Positions 25,457 to 34,104 of a stretch of DNA of 64,000 bases are shown piece by piece; the first letter of the stretch is position 1; every line of letters begins with the position of its first letter. The DNA is from CF-162 sp963667205. Lineage in GTDB: Bacteria; Chloroflexota; Dehalococcoidia; SM23-28-2; RBG-16-64-32. A program made the translations under genes and the position numbers. The DNA is taken from positions 744,001 to 808,000 of the forward strand of contig OY762959.1 in the NCBI GenBank assembly GCA_963667205.1, in the 5' to 3' direction. The notes below the pieces were generated by a model. That model made no database searches. It saw only the letters and a list, made by a program, of their open reading frames with translations, and was not told the DNA's origin.

Positions 25457-27114
25457 CCGACGTCGGACGCGTGCTGGGCACGGACGCGGCGCACCCGCTC
25501 GACTTCTGGGTGGGCGTCGGCGAGGATCGCTACCTCCAGCTCGACGACATCGTCGCCGTGAAAACGACTGTGCCCGGCCGCGGAGAGATCACGCTGTACG
25601 GCGTCGTCGACATCGTGCGCGCGAAGTACGAAGGCGCGAAGTTCGACTCGGACGTCTTCCGCGCGGCCGAGGGCGTGCTGCCCGTCGGCATCGCGACGGC
25701 GGCGCACGTCTCGGTGACGCGCATCGAGCCGGAGATCTTCGTGCCGCCGCAGCCGGGACAGCCGGCCGACCGCGCGGTGGGCGAGCAACGCGACGTGGCG
25801 CTCTACTTCGACGGTATGGAGAACAGGTTTGCGGCCGGCCTCTCCCGCGAGGGCAACGTGATCTGGGGCAACCTCGAGTTCCTGGACGGGACGCGAGGCG
25901 CCCACGTCAACATCTCGGGCATCTCCGGCGTCGCGACGAAGACGAGCTGCGCGATGTTCCTCCTCTACAGCCTCTTTCACTCGAATGTGCTGGGGGAGCA
26001 GGGCCACAACGCCCGCGCCGTGATCTTCAACGTCAAGGGCGAGGACCTGATGTTCGCGGACAAGCCGAACGCCCGGCTGACGGCCGAGCATGAAGAGAAG
26101 TACAAACAGCTCGGCCTGCCCTGCGGGCCGTTCCAGGACGTCGGTCTCTGGTCGCCGGCGAGCAAGAACAGTACGTTCGAGATCGTACACAGCCTGGGCT
26201 CACGTCAGGAGGGCGTTTCGGCGTACTGCTGGTCGCTGCGCGAGTTTTGCCAGAACCGCATGCTGCGCTTCCTCTTCGCGGAGGCGGACAGCGAATCGAG
26301 CCAGCTCTCGTACGCCGTCTCGGTCGTCGAGCGCTACCTCTACCACGAAACGATGGGCCAGCCGAAGGACCGCACGTGGGTCGAGATCGACGGCGCGCGC
26401 ATCACGACGTTCGAGGACCTCGTGGAGCACGTCAGCGATCAGCGCGAGGCGGTGTTCTCGCGCGGGAACCTGGCGACGGGAACGCAGGACGCGTTCCTGC
26501 GGCGGCTGGCGGCCTCAGTCGATACGGCGGGCCACCTCATCCGCAAGCTCGACGCGAAGGAGGACGAAGAGCGGCACCGCATCGAATGGAGCGCGAGCCA
26601 GCTCAACGTGATCGACATCCACGGCCTGCACGACCGAGCAAAGCGCTTCGTCGTCGGCGTCGTGCTCAAGCAACTGCTCGAGGAGAAGGACGAGCACGGC
26701 ACGCGCCAACCGCTGGTCTTCGTCGTCCTTGACGAGCTGAACAAGTACGCCCCGCGCGAGGGCTGGAGTCCGATCAAGGAGGTCGTGCTGGACATCGCCG
26801 AGCGCGGCCGCAGCCTCGGCGTGATCCTGATCGGCGCGCAGCAGACGGCGAGCGAGGTGGAGCGGCGCGTCGTCGCCAACGCCAGCTTCCGCATCGCCGG
26901 CCGCCTGGACGCCGCCGAGGCCGAACGCAGCGAGTACGGGTTCCTGACGCAGGCAGCGCGGGCTCGGGCGTCGCTGCTCAAGCCCGGCAGCATGTTCATG
27001 CACCAGCCGGAGATCCCGGTGCCGCTGCTGCTGCAGTTCCCGTTCCCCGCCTGGGCGACCCGCCCGGACGAAGTCGCGGAGCCGACGGCGGTGCCGAAGG
27101 GCTTCAAGTCGTGA
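25453..27114 (+). CDS. herA: HerA-family DNA translocase/helicase ATPase
   Basis: 553 residues. N-terminal HAS-barrel-like part (DRYLQLDDIVAVKTTVPGRG), then a FtsK/HerA ATPase core. The P-loop is the divergent ISGISGVATKTS (around residue 155; Thr replaces the Gly before Lys), Walker B is LVFVVLDELNKYAP, and GRSLGVILIGAQQTASEVE...NASFRIAGRLD fits the sensor/arginine-finger region. HerA forms a hexamer that loads on NurA. The ATG at 25453 overlaps the nurA stop; an apparent frame extension to 24850 only reads nurA out of frame. Confidence 0.88.
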   Translation: MTDVGRVLGTDAAHPLDFWVGVGEDRYLQLDDIVAVKTTVPGRGEITLYGVVDIVRAKYEGAKFDSDVFRAAEGVLPVGIATAAHVSVTRIEPEIFVPPQPGQPADRAVGEQRDVALYFDGMENRFAAGLSREGNVIWGNLEFLDGTRGAHVNISGISGVATKTSCAMFLLYSLFHSNVLGEQGHNARAVIFNVKGEDLMFADKPNARLTAEHEEKYKQLGLPCGPFQDVGLWSPASKNSTFEIVHSLGSRQEGVSAYCWSLREFCQNRMLRFLFAEADSESSQLSYAVSVVERYLYHETMGQPKDRTWVEIDGARITTFEDLVEHVSDQREAVFSRGNLATGTQDAFLRRLAASVDTAGHLIRKLDAKEDEERHRIEWSASQLNVIDIHGLHDRAKRFVVGVVLKQLLEEKDEHGTRQPLVFVVLDELNKYAPREGWSPIKEVVLDIAERGRSLGVILIGAQQTASEVERRVVANASFRIAGRLDAAEAERSEYGFLTQAARARASLLKPGSMFMHQPEIPVPLLLQFPFPAWATRPDEVAEPTAVPKGFKS

Positions 27115-27146
27115 GCGCCGGCCGCGCGTCCTGAGGCCCGCTGAGA

Positions 27147-28328
27147 ATGCGCTTCCTCCACACTTCTGACTGGCACGTCGGCAAGCAGCTCCGTAACCGC
27201 AAGCGCGACGATGAGTACGCCGCCGCGCTGGCCGAACTGCTCGAGATCGCGAAAAGCGAGGAGGTCGACTGCGTGCTCGTCGCCGGAGACGTCTTCGACT
27301 CGGCGGTGCCGCCGCCGGAGGCCGAGCGCATCGTCTTCCACTTCTTCGGCGAGCTGGCCGGCGCCGGCATCCCGGCCGTCGTCATCGCCGGCAACCACGA
27401 CCATCCGCGCCGCTGGAACGCCTACGCGCCGGTGCTGCAGCACCTGGGCATCCACGTCCGGGGCGAGCCGGTCACCGTGGAAGACGGCGGCGCGATCGAA
27501 CTGCCCTCACGGGACGGCTCCGAGACGGCGATCGTCGCCGCCCTGCCGTGGGTCAGCGAGCGCCGCGTGCGCGACTTCGAGTCGCTGATGATCGAAGGCA
27601 AGCACATCGAGGAGTACGCGGACGGGGTCGCGCAGATGCTAGCGCACCTCTGCGGTGCGTTCCGCGACGACACCGTGAACGTGCTCACGACGCACCTCCT
27701 GGTCGACGACGCGAAGGTGGGCGGACCGGAGAGCGGCGAGCGTCCGCTGCACATGGGCCAGAGCTATGCGGTAAGGCGGCAGGCGCTGCCCGCGGCGGCG
27801 CAGTACATCGCGCTCGGCCACGTACACATGCCGCAGGGCACCGGGCTGGCGAACGGCTCCTACAGCGGGTCGCTGCTCCAGTGCGACTTCGGCGAGGCCG
27901 GCCAGACGAAGCGCGTGAACGTCGTCGACATCGCGCCGGGGCGCAAGGCCAGGGTGCGCGAGGTGCCGCTGACGTCGCCGAAGCGGTTGCGCAACGTCGG
28001 CAGGCACAACGAAGGCGTCACGTTGGACGAACTGAAGGCGCTGGCGGCGGATGTCACGGAGGACTACGTGAAGGTGTTCGTCAGGGTGGACCGGCCGCTG
28101 CCGGGGCTCGCCGAGCAGGTCCGGGAGATCGTCCCGAACGCCGTCGACATCGTCGTCGAGCGCACGGACGAGGACGCGGAGGAAGCGAGGGCGGCGGTGC
28201 AGAAGATGTCGCCGCAGGAGCTGTTCACGGCGTACCACCAGGGCACGTACGGCTCGGAGCCGGCGCCGGCGCTGCTGGCGTTGTTCAACCGCCTGCACGA
28301 GGAGATCAGCGGCCCGATGGAGTCGTAG
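27147..28328 (+). CDS. sbcD: SbcD/Mre11 exonuclease subunit
   Basis: 393 residues. Metallophosphoesterase motifs in order: TSDWHVGKQL (residues 6-15), VLVAGDVFDSAVPP, VIAGNHDHPRRW, TTHLLVDD, and YIALGHVHMPQG, all with the two-metal ligands. The C-terminal part (DYVKVFVRVDRPLPG) is the capping domain. With SbcC it forms the Mn-dependent nuclease that opens hairpins and blocked DNA ends. It lies 32 bp after herA and 1 bp before sbcC. Confidence 0.95.
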   Translation: MRFLHTSDWHVGKQLRNRKRDDEYAAALAELLEIAKSEEVDCVLVAGDVFDSAVPPPEAERIVFHFFGELAGAGIPAVVIAGNHDHPRRWNAYAPVLQHLGIHVRGEPVTVEDGGAIELPSRDGSETAIVAALPWVSERRVRDFESLMIEGKHIEEYADGVAQMLAHLCGAFRDDTVNVLTTHLLVDDAKVGGPESGERPLHMGQSYAVRRQALPAAAQYIALGHVHMPQGTGLANGSYSGSLLQCDFGEAGQTKRVNVVDIAPGRKARVREVPLTSPKRLRNVGRHNEGVTLDELKALAADVTEDYVKVFVRVDRPLPGLAEQVREIVPNAVDIVVERTDEDAEEARAAVQKMSPQELFTAYHQGTYGSEPAPALLALFNRLHEEISGPMES

Positions 28329-28329
28329 A

Positions 28330-30687
28330 ATGCGACCAACCAGACTCCAGGTGCAGGGCCTGACGGCCTTCCGCAAACAGGTCGAAGTCGACTTCACGGA
28401 CCTCGACCTGTTCGCGATCACCGGCCCGACGGGCGCCGGCAAGTCGTCGCTCGTCGACGCGATCACTTACGCGCTCTTCGGACAGGCGCCGCGCATCGGC
28501 CGCTCGATCCGAGAGCTGATCAGCCAGGGTGAGGACAGGCTCAAGGTCTCGCTGGAGTTCGTCGTCAGTGGGGACCGCTACCGCATCTTCCGCGAGTCCA
28601 GCCGCAGGAGCCAGCGGCCGCCGCAGCTCGAGCGCTTCGACGAGGCGAGCGCTGAATGGCGGTCCGAGGAAGTCGACCGCGTGCGCGATGTGAACGCGTT
28701 CATCGAGCGGCTGCTGCACATGGACTACGAGGCGTTCATCCGCTCCGTGCTGCTGCCGCAGGGCGAGTTCCAGGAGTTCCTGGCGGGCGACCGCGACCAG
28801 CGCCGGCGTGTCCTCGACGGCCTACTTCGGCTGGGCGTCTACGGGGAGATGCAGCGCGCCGCCAACGCGATCGCCGCGCGCCAGAACGAGAGCGCGACCC
28901 GCCTCGCCGAGCGCCTATCGAGCGAGCTAGCGGACGCGACTCCGGCGGCGCTCAAGGAGGCGAAGAAGACGCTGGCGGACCTCAGGGCCGAGGCGAAGGA
29001 AGCGAAGTCCGCCCGAGTGACGCTGGACGACGCCCGCCAGACCGCCGACGCGCTGTCTGGCGCTCGCGAGAAGCAGCGCGGCGCGACTGCAGCACTGGCC
29101 GCGGGCGAGAAGAAACTGGCGCAGGCGAAGGAAGCGACCAGGACGGGCGAGTCGCGGGCAGAGGCGGTCCGCAAGAAGATCGCGGTGATCGAGAAACGCC
29201 TCGAAGCGAACCTGTTCGACGCGGACGAGTACCTCCGCTACCGGGACGCGGCGCGACTGTCGCGCGAGCTGGCGGAGGAGGAGACGGCGCTGGCGGCGAT
29301 CGGCGGGGATCGCGCCAGGCTGGATGCGGAGGCCAAAGCGGCGGCTGCGCACGCGGAGATGGCGGCGAGCGCCCGCGAGAGCGCCGAGAAGGCGGCAAAG
29401 GCGGCCGAAGGGGCCCTCGATGCAGCGAAACGCGCAAACGCCGCTGCCGCGCTTCAGCAGCGCCTCGAAGCCGGCGATCCGTGCCCGGTCTGCGGTCAAA
29501 GCGTCGGCGAACTGCCGCACATCGACCATCCGGCGCTTAGGGTGGCGCAGGCGGCGGCGAAGCAGGCGAGGGACGAGGCGGAGACCGCCCGCAAGGCGCA
29601 CGACGCGGCGAAGGGCACGCTGACCGTTCTGCAGGCGCGCGTCGAGGCTGGAGCCGGGAACCGCGACGCGGCCCAGAAGCGCGTCGAAGAGCGCCGCGCG
29701 GGCCTGAAGGAAGCGCTCGGGGACGAGCCGCCGCCGGCGAAGGAGATAACAGCGCACCTTGCGCGACTGGAGAAGGCGCAGGACGAACGAAAGCAGCTGA
29801 CGACCGACCTCGAGAGTCAGAACCGGACGCTTATGGAGATCACGGACGGAATGGCGGAGGCGACGGCCGACCGGGGCCGCCTGCAGGGCGCCCTGGAGTC
29901 CTCCGGCCGCGAGGCGCAGGACGCCGCGGAGCTGGCGACCGCGGAGGGAGCGAAGCTGCGAGAGGTCGCCGGGCGTTCCGGTTGGGACGACATCCTGCGC
30001 GCGCTGGACGAAGAGAAGGACGCCGCGCCGGTTCTGCGACGCCGATTGGACGACGCGCAGAAACGCGAGGGAGAGGTGAACCAGGCGATCGGCGCGGGCC
30101 AGACGCGGATCGAGGTGATCGGGGCGAACATCGAGAAGGCGAAGGAGCTGCGGGCGGAGGAGAAGACGGCGCGCGAAGAGGGGAGGCTGGCGAAGGACCT
30201 GGCGTCGCTGCTACAGACGAACGCTTTCCCGACGTTCATCCGCGAGAGCGCGCTGCAGACGCTGGCGAGGGACGGCTCGCGGCGGCTGCTGGAGATCTCG
30301 AGCGGGCGCTACGACTTCGTCGTCGAAGGGCAGGACTTCTCGATCGAGGACCGCTGGAACGGCGGCGAAAAGCGCTCCGTGAAGACGCTGAGCGGCGGCG
30401 AGACGTTCCTCGCCTCGCTGGCGCTGGCGCTGGCGCTGGCCGAGCAGCTGCCGGGCCTCGCGGGGGAGGAAGCGGGCGGCGCGCTGGAGAGCCTCTTCAT
30501 CGACGAGGGCTTCTCGCACCTGGACCCGGAGACGCTCGACGACGTGGCGTCGGCGCTGGAGGTGCTGGGAGAGGACCGCAGCCGGCTAATCGGCGTGATC
30601 ACGCACGTACCGGCGCTGGCGGAGCGGATGCCGGCGCGGATCATCGTGCACAAGACGCAGACCGGCAGCAGCGTCAGCGTGGAGTAG
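28330..30687 (+). CDS. sbcC: SbcC/Rad50 SMC-like ATPase subunit
   Basis: 785 residues, on the short side for SbcC and closer to archaeal Rad50. N-terminal Walker A ITGPTGAGKSSLVDAITYAL (around residues 30-49), two long coiled coils separated by the zinc hook CPVCG (around residues 385-389), then the signature KTLSGGETFLASLALAL and Walker B ESLFIDEGFSHLDPETLDD. Partner of SbcD. A strong intrinsic terminator follows. Confidence 0.95.
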   Translation: MRPTRLQVQGLTAFRKQVEVDFTDLDLFAITGPTGAGKSSLVDAITYALFGQAPRIGRSIRELISQGEDRLKVSLEFVVSGDRYRIFRESSRRSQRPPQLERFDEASAEWRSEEVDRVRDVNAFIERLLHMDYEAFIRSVLLPQGEFQEFLAGDRDQRRRVLDGLLRLGVYGEMQRAANAIAARQNESATRLAERLSSELADATPAALKEAKKTLADLRAEAKEAKSARVTLDDARQTADALSGAREKQRGATAALAAGEKKLAQAKEATRTGESRAEAVRKKIAVIEKRLEANLFDADEYLRYRDAARLSRELAEEETALAAIGGDRARLDAEAKAAAAHAEMAASARESAEKAAKAAEGALDAAKRANAAAALQQRLEAGDPCPVCGQSVGELPHIDHPALRVAQAAAKQARDEAETARKAHDAAKGTLTVLQARVEAGAGNRDAAQKRVEERRAGLKEALGDEPPPAKEITAHLARLEKAQDERKQLTTDLESQNRTLMEITDGMAEATADRGRLQGALESSGREAQDAAELATAEGAKLREVAGRSGWDDILRALDEEKDAAPVLRRRLDDAQKREGEVNQAIGAGQTRIEVIGANIEKAKELRAEEKTAREEGRLAKDLASLLQTNAFPTFIRESALQTLARDGSRRLLEISSGRYDFVVEGQDFSIEDRWNGGEKRSVKTLSGGETFLASLALALALAEQLPGLAGEEAGGALESLFIDEGFSHLDPETLDDVASALEVLGEDRSRLIGVITHVPALAERMPARIIVHKTQTGSSVSVE

Positions 30688-30696
30688 CGCGGGCAA

Positions 30697-30727
30697 CAAA
30701 CAAGGCGCCTGACAGGCGCCTTGTTTG
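30697..30727 (+). terminator. Terminator of the nurA-herA-sbcDC operon
   Basis: A perfect inverted repeat with arms CAAACAAGGCGCCTG and CAGGCGCCTTGTTTG around a single A, 9 bp after the sbcC stop. In RNA the inner pairs open to a small loop; the distal arm supplies the U-rich TTGTTT. Confidence 0.8.
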
Positions 30728-30854
30728 ACCCCTCCCTTTGGGCTAAGCGGCGAGCTTCAGCCGTTCGCTTAACGGGATGGATTTATTCTAATGACCTCCG
30801 CAAACTTGTCAAGCGGCGCGATCCGGGGGCGATGTGGGCTATAATAGAGGGGCG

Positions 30855-31157
30855 ATGGTAACTGAAACCGACATTGTTGAGGGGCTGCGGGAGGTCTACG
30901 ACCCGGAGCTGCACTACAACATCTATGACCTTGGCCTCGTGTACGACATCCGCATCACCGAGGACCGAGCGGTGAAGATCACGATGACGCTGACGACGCC
31001 GATGTGCCCGATCGGGCCGATGGTGACGGAGCAGATCCAGGAGCTTCTCGGCCTGATGCCGGGCGTGGCGGACGTCGACGTCGAGTTCACGTTCGACCCA
31101 CCGTGGAGCCCGGAGAAGATGACAGACGAGGCGCGAGCAGACCTCGGGATGGACTAG
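30855..31157 (+). CDS. MIP18/DUF59-family Fe-S assembly factor (SufT/PaaD-like)
   Basis: 100 residues. VEGLREVYDPELHYNIYDL GLVYDI and MTLTTPMCPIGPMVTEQI are the two DUF59 signatures, with the conserved Cys (TPMCP) that helps mature iron-sulfur proteins. ATG at 30855 follows a TATAAT (30840-30845) by 9 nt, so it is probably leaderless; an earlier in-frame ATG overlaps the -10. A SelW-like selenoprotein gene follows after 9 bp. Confidence 0.93.
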   Translation: MVTETDIVEGLREVYDPELHYNIYDLGLVYDIRITEDRAVKITMTLTTPMCPIGPMVTEQIQELLGLMPGVADVDVEFTFDPPWSPEKMTDEARADLGMD

Positions 31158-31166
31158 GATAGCGCT

Positions 31167-31457
31167 GTGATCGAAGGACGATACGACGGCCGCATCGCGA
31201 TCGAGATCACGTACTGCGCCGAGTGAGGATACCTCCCCGTGGCCGCCTGGATGGCGACCGAAATCTGGCACGAGTTTGGTGCCGACGCCCCGGTGACGCT
31301 GATCCCCGTCGGTAAAGGCAACCTGACGCTACGCGCCGACGGCAAGCCGCTCTTCGACCGCAGGACGGAAGACGGCATCTACCCGGAGCTCCAGCGCGTC
31401 CGCGAGATCAAGAAGCAGATCTGGGAGCTGATCGAAGCGAAAGAAGCCGGCGCCTAG
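31167..31457 (+). CDS. SelW-like (Rdx family) selenoprotein with in-frame TGA
   Basis: Reading from GTG at 31167 the frame is MIEGRYDGRIAIEITYCAE-TGA-GYLPVAAWMATEI..., then LIPVGKGNLTLRADGKPLFD and EDGIYPELQRVREIKKQIWE to TAG at 31457. This matches the SelT/SelW/SelH (Rdx) family from end to end, and the TGA at 31224-31226 falls exactly on the second position of its redox motif, CAEU = CxxU (residues 17 and 20). The product is 96 residues with Sec, normal for SelW. A gene caller that stops at TGA keeps only 31239-31457 from an internal GTG. Selenocysteine insertion needs selA/selB/selC elsewhere in the genome, which cannot be seen here. The role is thiol redox; it probably shares a message with the DUF59 gene. 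Confidence 0.88.
31241..31259 (+). promoter_or_regulatory. Candidate bacterial SECIS hairpin
   Basis: Downstream of the Sec TGA, GGCCGCC/GGCGACC can fold with a 4-bp inner stem (CGCC/GGCG), one C-A mismatch and two outer G-C pairs around the loop TGGAT. The loop begins 21 nt after the TGA, in the range expected for bacterial SECIS elements. Bacterial SECIS sequences vary widely, so this is tentative. Confidence 0.4.
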
Positions 31458-33361
31458 GCCCGGCTCAGCGCGTCGCGATAGCGGCCCAGCGCCTGCAGCG
31501 GCCAGTAGTTCCGGTAGAGGTCGTACCTGAGGTAGAAGTCGCCCGGGAAGCCGGTGCCGGTGAACTGCGGCTCCAGCCACTGCCCGTCTTCCTCCTGGCG
31601 CTCGATCAGCCACTGTGCGCCCCGCCCGAGTGAGTCCGCGATCGCGCCGTCCCCATCGACTGCGAGGAGGCCGCTCATGCCCCACGCCGTTTGCGTCGGT
31701 GTGGTGTCGCCGCGGGCGGCCCACTCCTCGTCGTCATAGCTGCGTGGGTCCTCGCCCCAACCGCCGTCCGCGTTCTGCTTGCCGATGAGCCAGCCGGCCG
31801 CCCGCTGAAAGCGCCCCTTTGACATATCGCAGCCGGCCGCCCCGAACGCCGGTAACACGGCGCCCGTACCGGCCAGGTAGTTTACGCCCCAGCGGCCGAA
31901 CCAGGCGCCATCCGGGCGGTGCCGGCGCCGCAGGTAGCGCAGGCCACGCCGCACCGCGCTGGAGTCGCCATCGCCGAGGTGGGCGAGCGCTTCGATCACG
32001 TGCGCCGTAACGTCTTCCGAAGGCGGATCGATCACTTCGCCGAAGTCGCAGAACGGTATCTCGCTCAGTAGCCGGCGGGTGTTGTCGCGGTCGAACGCGC
32101 CCCAGCCGCCGTCGGCCGACTGCATGCCGATAAGCCAGCGCCGGCCACGCTCTATCGCTTCGTTTTTGCGTCGCTCGTCCGGCAGGCGCACGCGGGAGAG
32201 CGCGATCAGCGCCTCGGCCGTGTCGTCGGTGTCGGGATAGAGGTCGTTTTCGAACTCGAACGACCAGCCGCCCGGTTCGACGCCGGGCGCACCGATCTGC
32301 CAGTCGCCGCCCGTCAGCACCTGCTCGCCGAGGAGCCACTGAGCGGCGTGGACGAGCGCCGGGTGGTCCGGCGCCAGGCGGGAGTCGAGGAGCGCGTTCA
32401 TCGCCAGCACGGTGTCCCAGACAGGCGATACGCAGGCCCGCGGGTTGAACGTCTCCTCATCCTCGATCGCCCATCCGGTCTCGAACGCCTCTATGCCGCG
32501 CCTCATCACCGGGTGATCGAGCGGATAGCCGCGAACTTTCAGCGCGATGAGCGAGTAGACCCACGGCGGCTGGATGCCGGCCCAGGCGCCATCGGCCTCC
32601 TGGTGGGCGACGATCCAGTCCTCCGCGGTGCGGTAAGCCGCCTCGCGCGTCGCGCCGGGAGCGAAGCGCTCGACGCGGCGGAGCAGACCGTCGGCGCGGT
32701 GGAAGAGCGAGGCCCAGGCCGAACCCCGCGGCGCCGGAAGGCCGTAGTCGGTGCCTTGACGGCCGTCCTGGAACAGCTCGTCGATGCGGGCGTGATCGGG
32801 CACGGGGCAAGTCGGGCGCTCGCTGAGGATGATCAGCATCGGCACGATCGTGGAGCGCGCCCAGGCCGCGAAGTCGTAGATGTTGAGCGGGCACCAGCGG
32901 GGGAGCAAGATTATCTCCGGCGGCAAGACGGGGACGCAGCGCCAGTCCCATTGACCGAAGAGGGCGAGCCAGATCTTCGTGAAGACCCGCACCTCCGGCA
33001 CGCCACCGGCCGAGAGAATCCACTCGCGGGCGCGGCGCATCGCCGGCTCGTCGGGCGAGGCGCCGGCTAGCTTGAGCGCGAAGTAGGCCTCGACCGTGGC
33101 GTTGAGGTCCGCTGGGCCGCCGTGGTAGATCGCCCACGTCCCGTCAGCCCGCTGCTCCCGGCGCAGGTAGTTCGCGACCTCGCGCGAGCGCGCGTCGTCC
33201 GAAACGCCGAGGAAGTGAGAGAGCATCCGGTACTCCGCGGCCATGCAGACGTTCGAGTGCAGATCACCGACCCAGTAGCCAGACGGGTGCTGTATCCGCA
33301 GGAAGTAGTCCTGTGTGCGCCGGATCGTTTCGTCCAGCGCCTCGCGGGAAGTGCTCATCAT
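31454..33361 (-). CDS. shc: Squalene-hopene cyclase
   Basis: 635 residues, membrane-associated class II triterpene cyclase turning squalene into hopene/hopanol. Catalytic DxDD is DTDD (residues 377-380), preceded by ENDLYP. QW repeats include QHPSGYWVGDL, QEADGAWAG, QSADGGWGAFDRDN, HRPDGAWFGRWG and QNADGGWGED. Two tandem ATGs (33361, 33358) begin the protein; the first overlaps the hpnG stop. It is the last gene of the hopanoid cluster and converges with the selenoprotein gene, overlapping by 4 bp. Confidence 0.96.
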   Translation of the reverse strand: MMSTSREALDETIRRTQDYFLRIQHPSGYWVGDLHSNVCMAAEYRMLSHFLGVSDDARSREVANYLRREQRADGTWAIYHGGPADLNATVEAYFALKLAGASPDEPAMRRAREWILSAGGVPEVRVFTKIWLALFGQWDWRCVPVLPPEIILLPRWCPLNIYDFAAWARSTIVPMLIILSERPTCPVPDHARIDELFQDGRQGTDYGLPAPRGSAWASLFHRADGLLRRVERFAPGATREAAYRTAEDWIVAHQEADGAWAGIQPPWVYSLIALKVRGYPLDHPVMRRGIEAFETGWAIEDEETFNPRACVSPVWDTVLAMNALLDSRLAPDHPALVHAAQWLLGEQVLTGGDWQIGAPGVEPGGWSFEFENDLYPDTDDTAEALIALSRVRLPDERRKNEAIERGRRWLIGMQSADGGWGAFDRDNTRRLLSEIPFCDFGEVIDPPSEDVTAHVIEALAHLGDGDSSAVRRGLRYLRRRHRPDGAWFGRWGVNYLAGTGAVLPAFGAAGCDMSKGRFQRAAGWLIGKQNADGGWGEDPRSYDDEEWAARGDTTPTQTAWGMSGLLAVDGDGAIADSLGRGAQWLIERQEEDGQWLEPQFTGTGFPGDFYLRYDLYRNYWPLQALGRYRDALSRA

Positions 33362-34104
33362 ACGGGAGAGGCAGCGAGCCGCGGCAGAAACGCCGCCAGC
33401 ACACTCGCGAGTGTGCCCATGCCGCGCTGGTTGCGGTCCGCCTGCTTGGCGAGGAGGGGAGCGTGCTCGGGGTGCTCCCGCAGCCAGATCTGGAAGACCT
33501 CGACATCGAAGTCGCCGTCCGCGGTCAGCGCCGGCGTCTCGACGAGGTCATCGCCCGCCTGGTCGCTGACGGAGCGCAGGGCCAGATAAGGCACGTCGGC
33601 CTCCCGCGCCGCGAGGCCGATCCAGTAGCTCTCCATCTCTACGACGTCGTGGCTCTTCCAGCCTCGCAGATCGGCCTTCTCCCCCGGCGTCCAGGCGACG
33701 TCATCGACTGTAACGGCGGATCCCAGCGTCGCCTCCAAACCGGCGTCGCCCACCACCTCGAGAGCCAGCGATGCCAGATGCTCGTCGCAGACCACGGGTG
33801 CGTCTTCGGTCGTGCCACCGCGCACTTCGGCATGGTCCAGGTGAGAGCAGACGATGAGATGGCCGGATCGCAGGTCAGGGTGCAGGCCGCCGGCCACTCC
33901 AGCAGAGAGTACAGCGCTCGGCTCGAAATGCGGGAGCACGGCGCTCGCGACGTCCCGTGAGCGCCGTCCCATGCCCGTCTGGCAGACGGCAACGTCGCCG
34001 GCCTCGAAGACAGGGTGTCCCGCGACTTCCCGCGCCCCAGGCTCAGCGCCGAACCCGAAGCAGGCCTGCACCTCACCGTACATCGCCGCGAAGACGAGGA
34101 TCAT
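33358..34104 (-). CDS. hpnG: HpnG, hopanoid-associated nucleoside phosphorylase
   Basis: 248 residues of the purine-nucleoside phosphorylase/MTA-SAH nucleosidase fold: ILVFAAMYGEVQACF, VCQTGMGRRSRDVASAVL, VLSAGVAGGLHPDLRSGHLIV, DVVEMESYWIGLAAREADVP. HpnG releases adenine from adenosylhopane to give ribosylhopane. It overlaps hpnH and shc by 4 bp on either side, so the three are translationally coupled. Confidence 0.93.
   Translation of the reverse strand: MILVFAAMYGEVQACFGFGAEPGAREVAGHPVFEAGDVAVCQTGMGRRSRDVASAVLPHFEPSAVLSAGVAGGLHPDLRSGHLIVCSHLDHAEVRGGTTEDAPVVCDEHLASLALEVVGDAGLEATLGSAVTVDDVAWTPGEKADLRGWKSHDVVEMESYWIGLAAREADVPYLALRSVSDQAGDDLVETPALTADGDFDVEVFQIWLREHPEHAPLLAKQADRNQRGMGTLASVLAAFLPRLAASPV

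Noticed and set aside
32348..33070. Long plus-strand ORF opposite shc, and similar ones opposite hpn genes
   Set aside because: Antisense shadows caused by high GC; composition is Arg/Val/Asp-rich without motifs.
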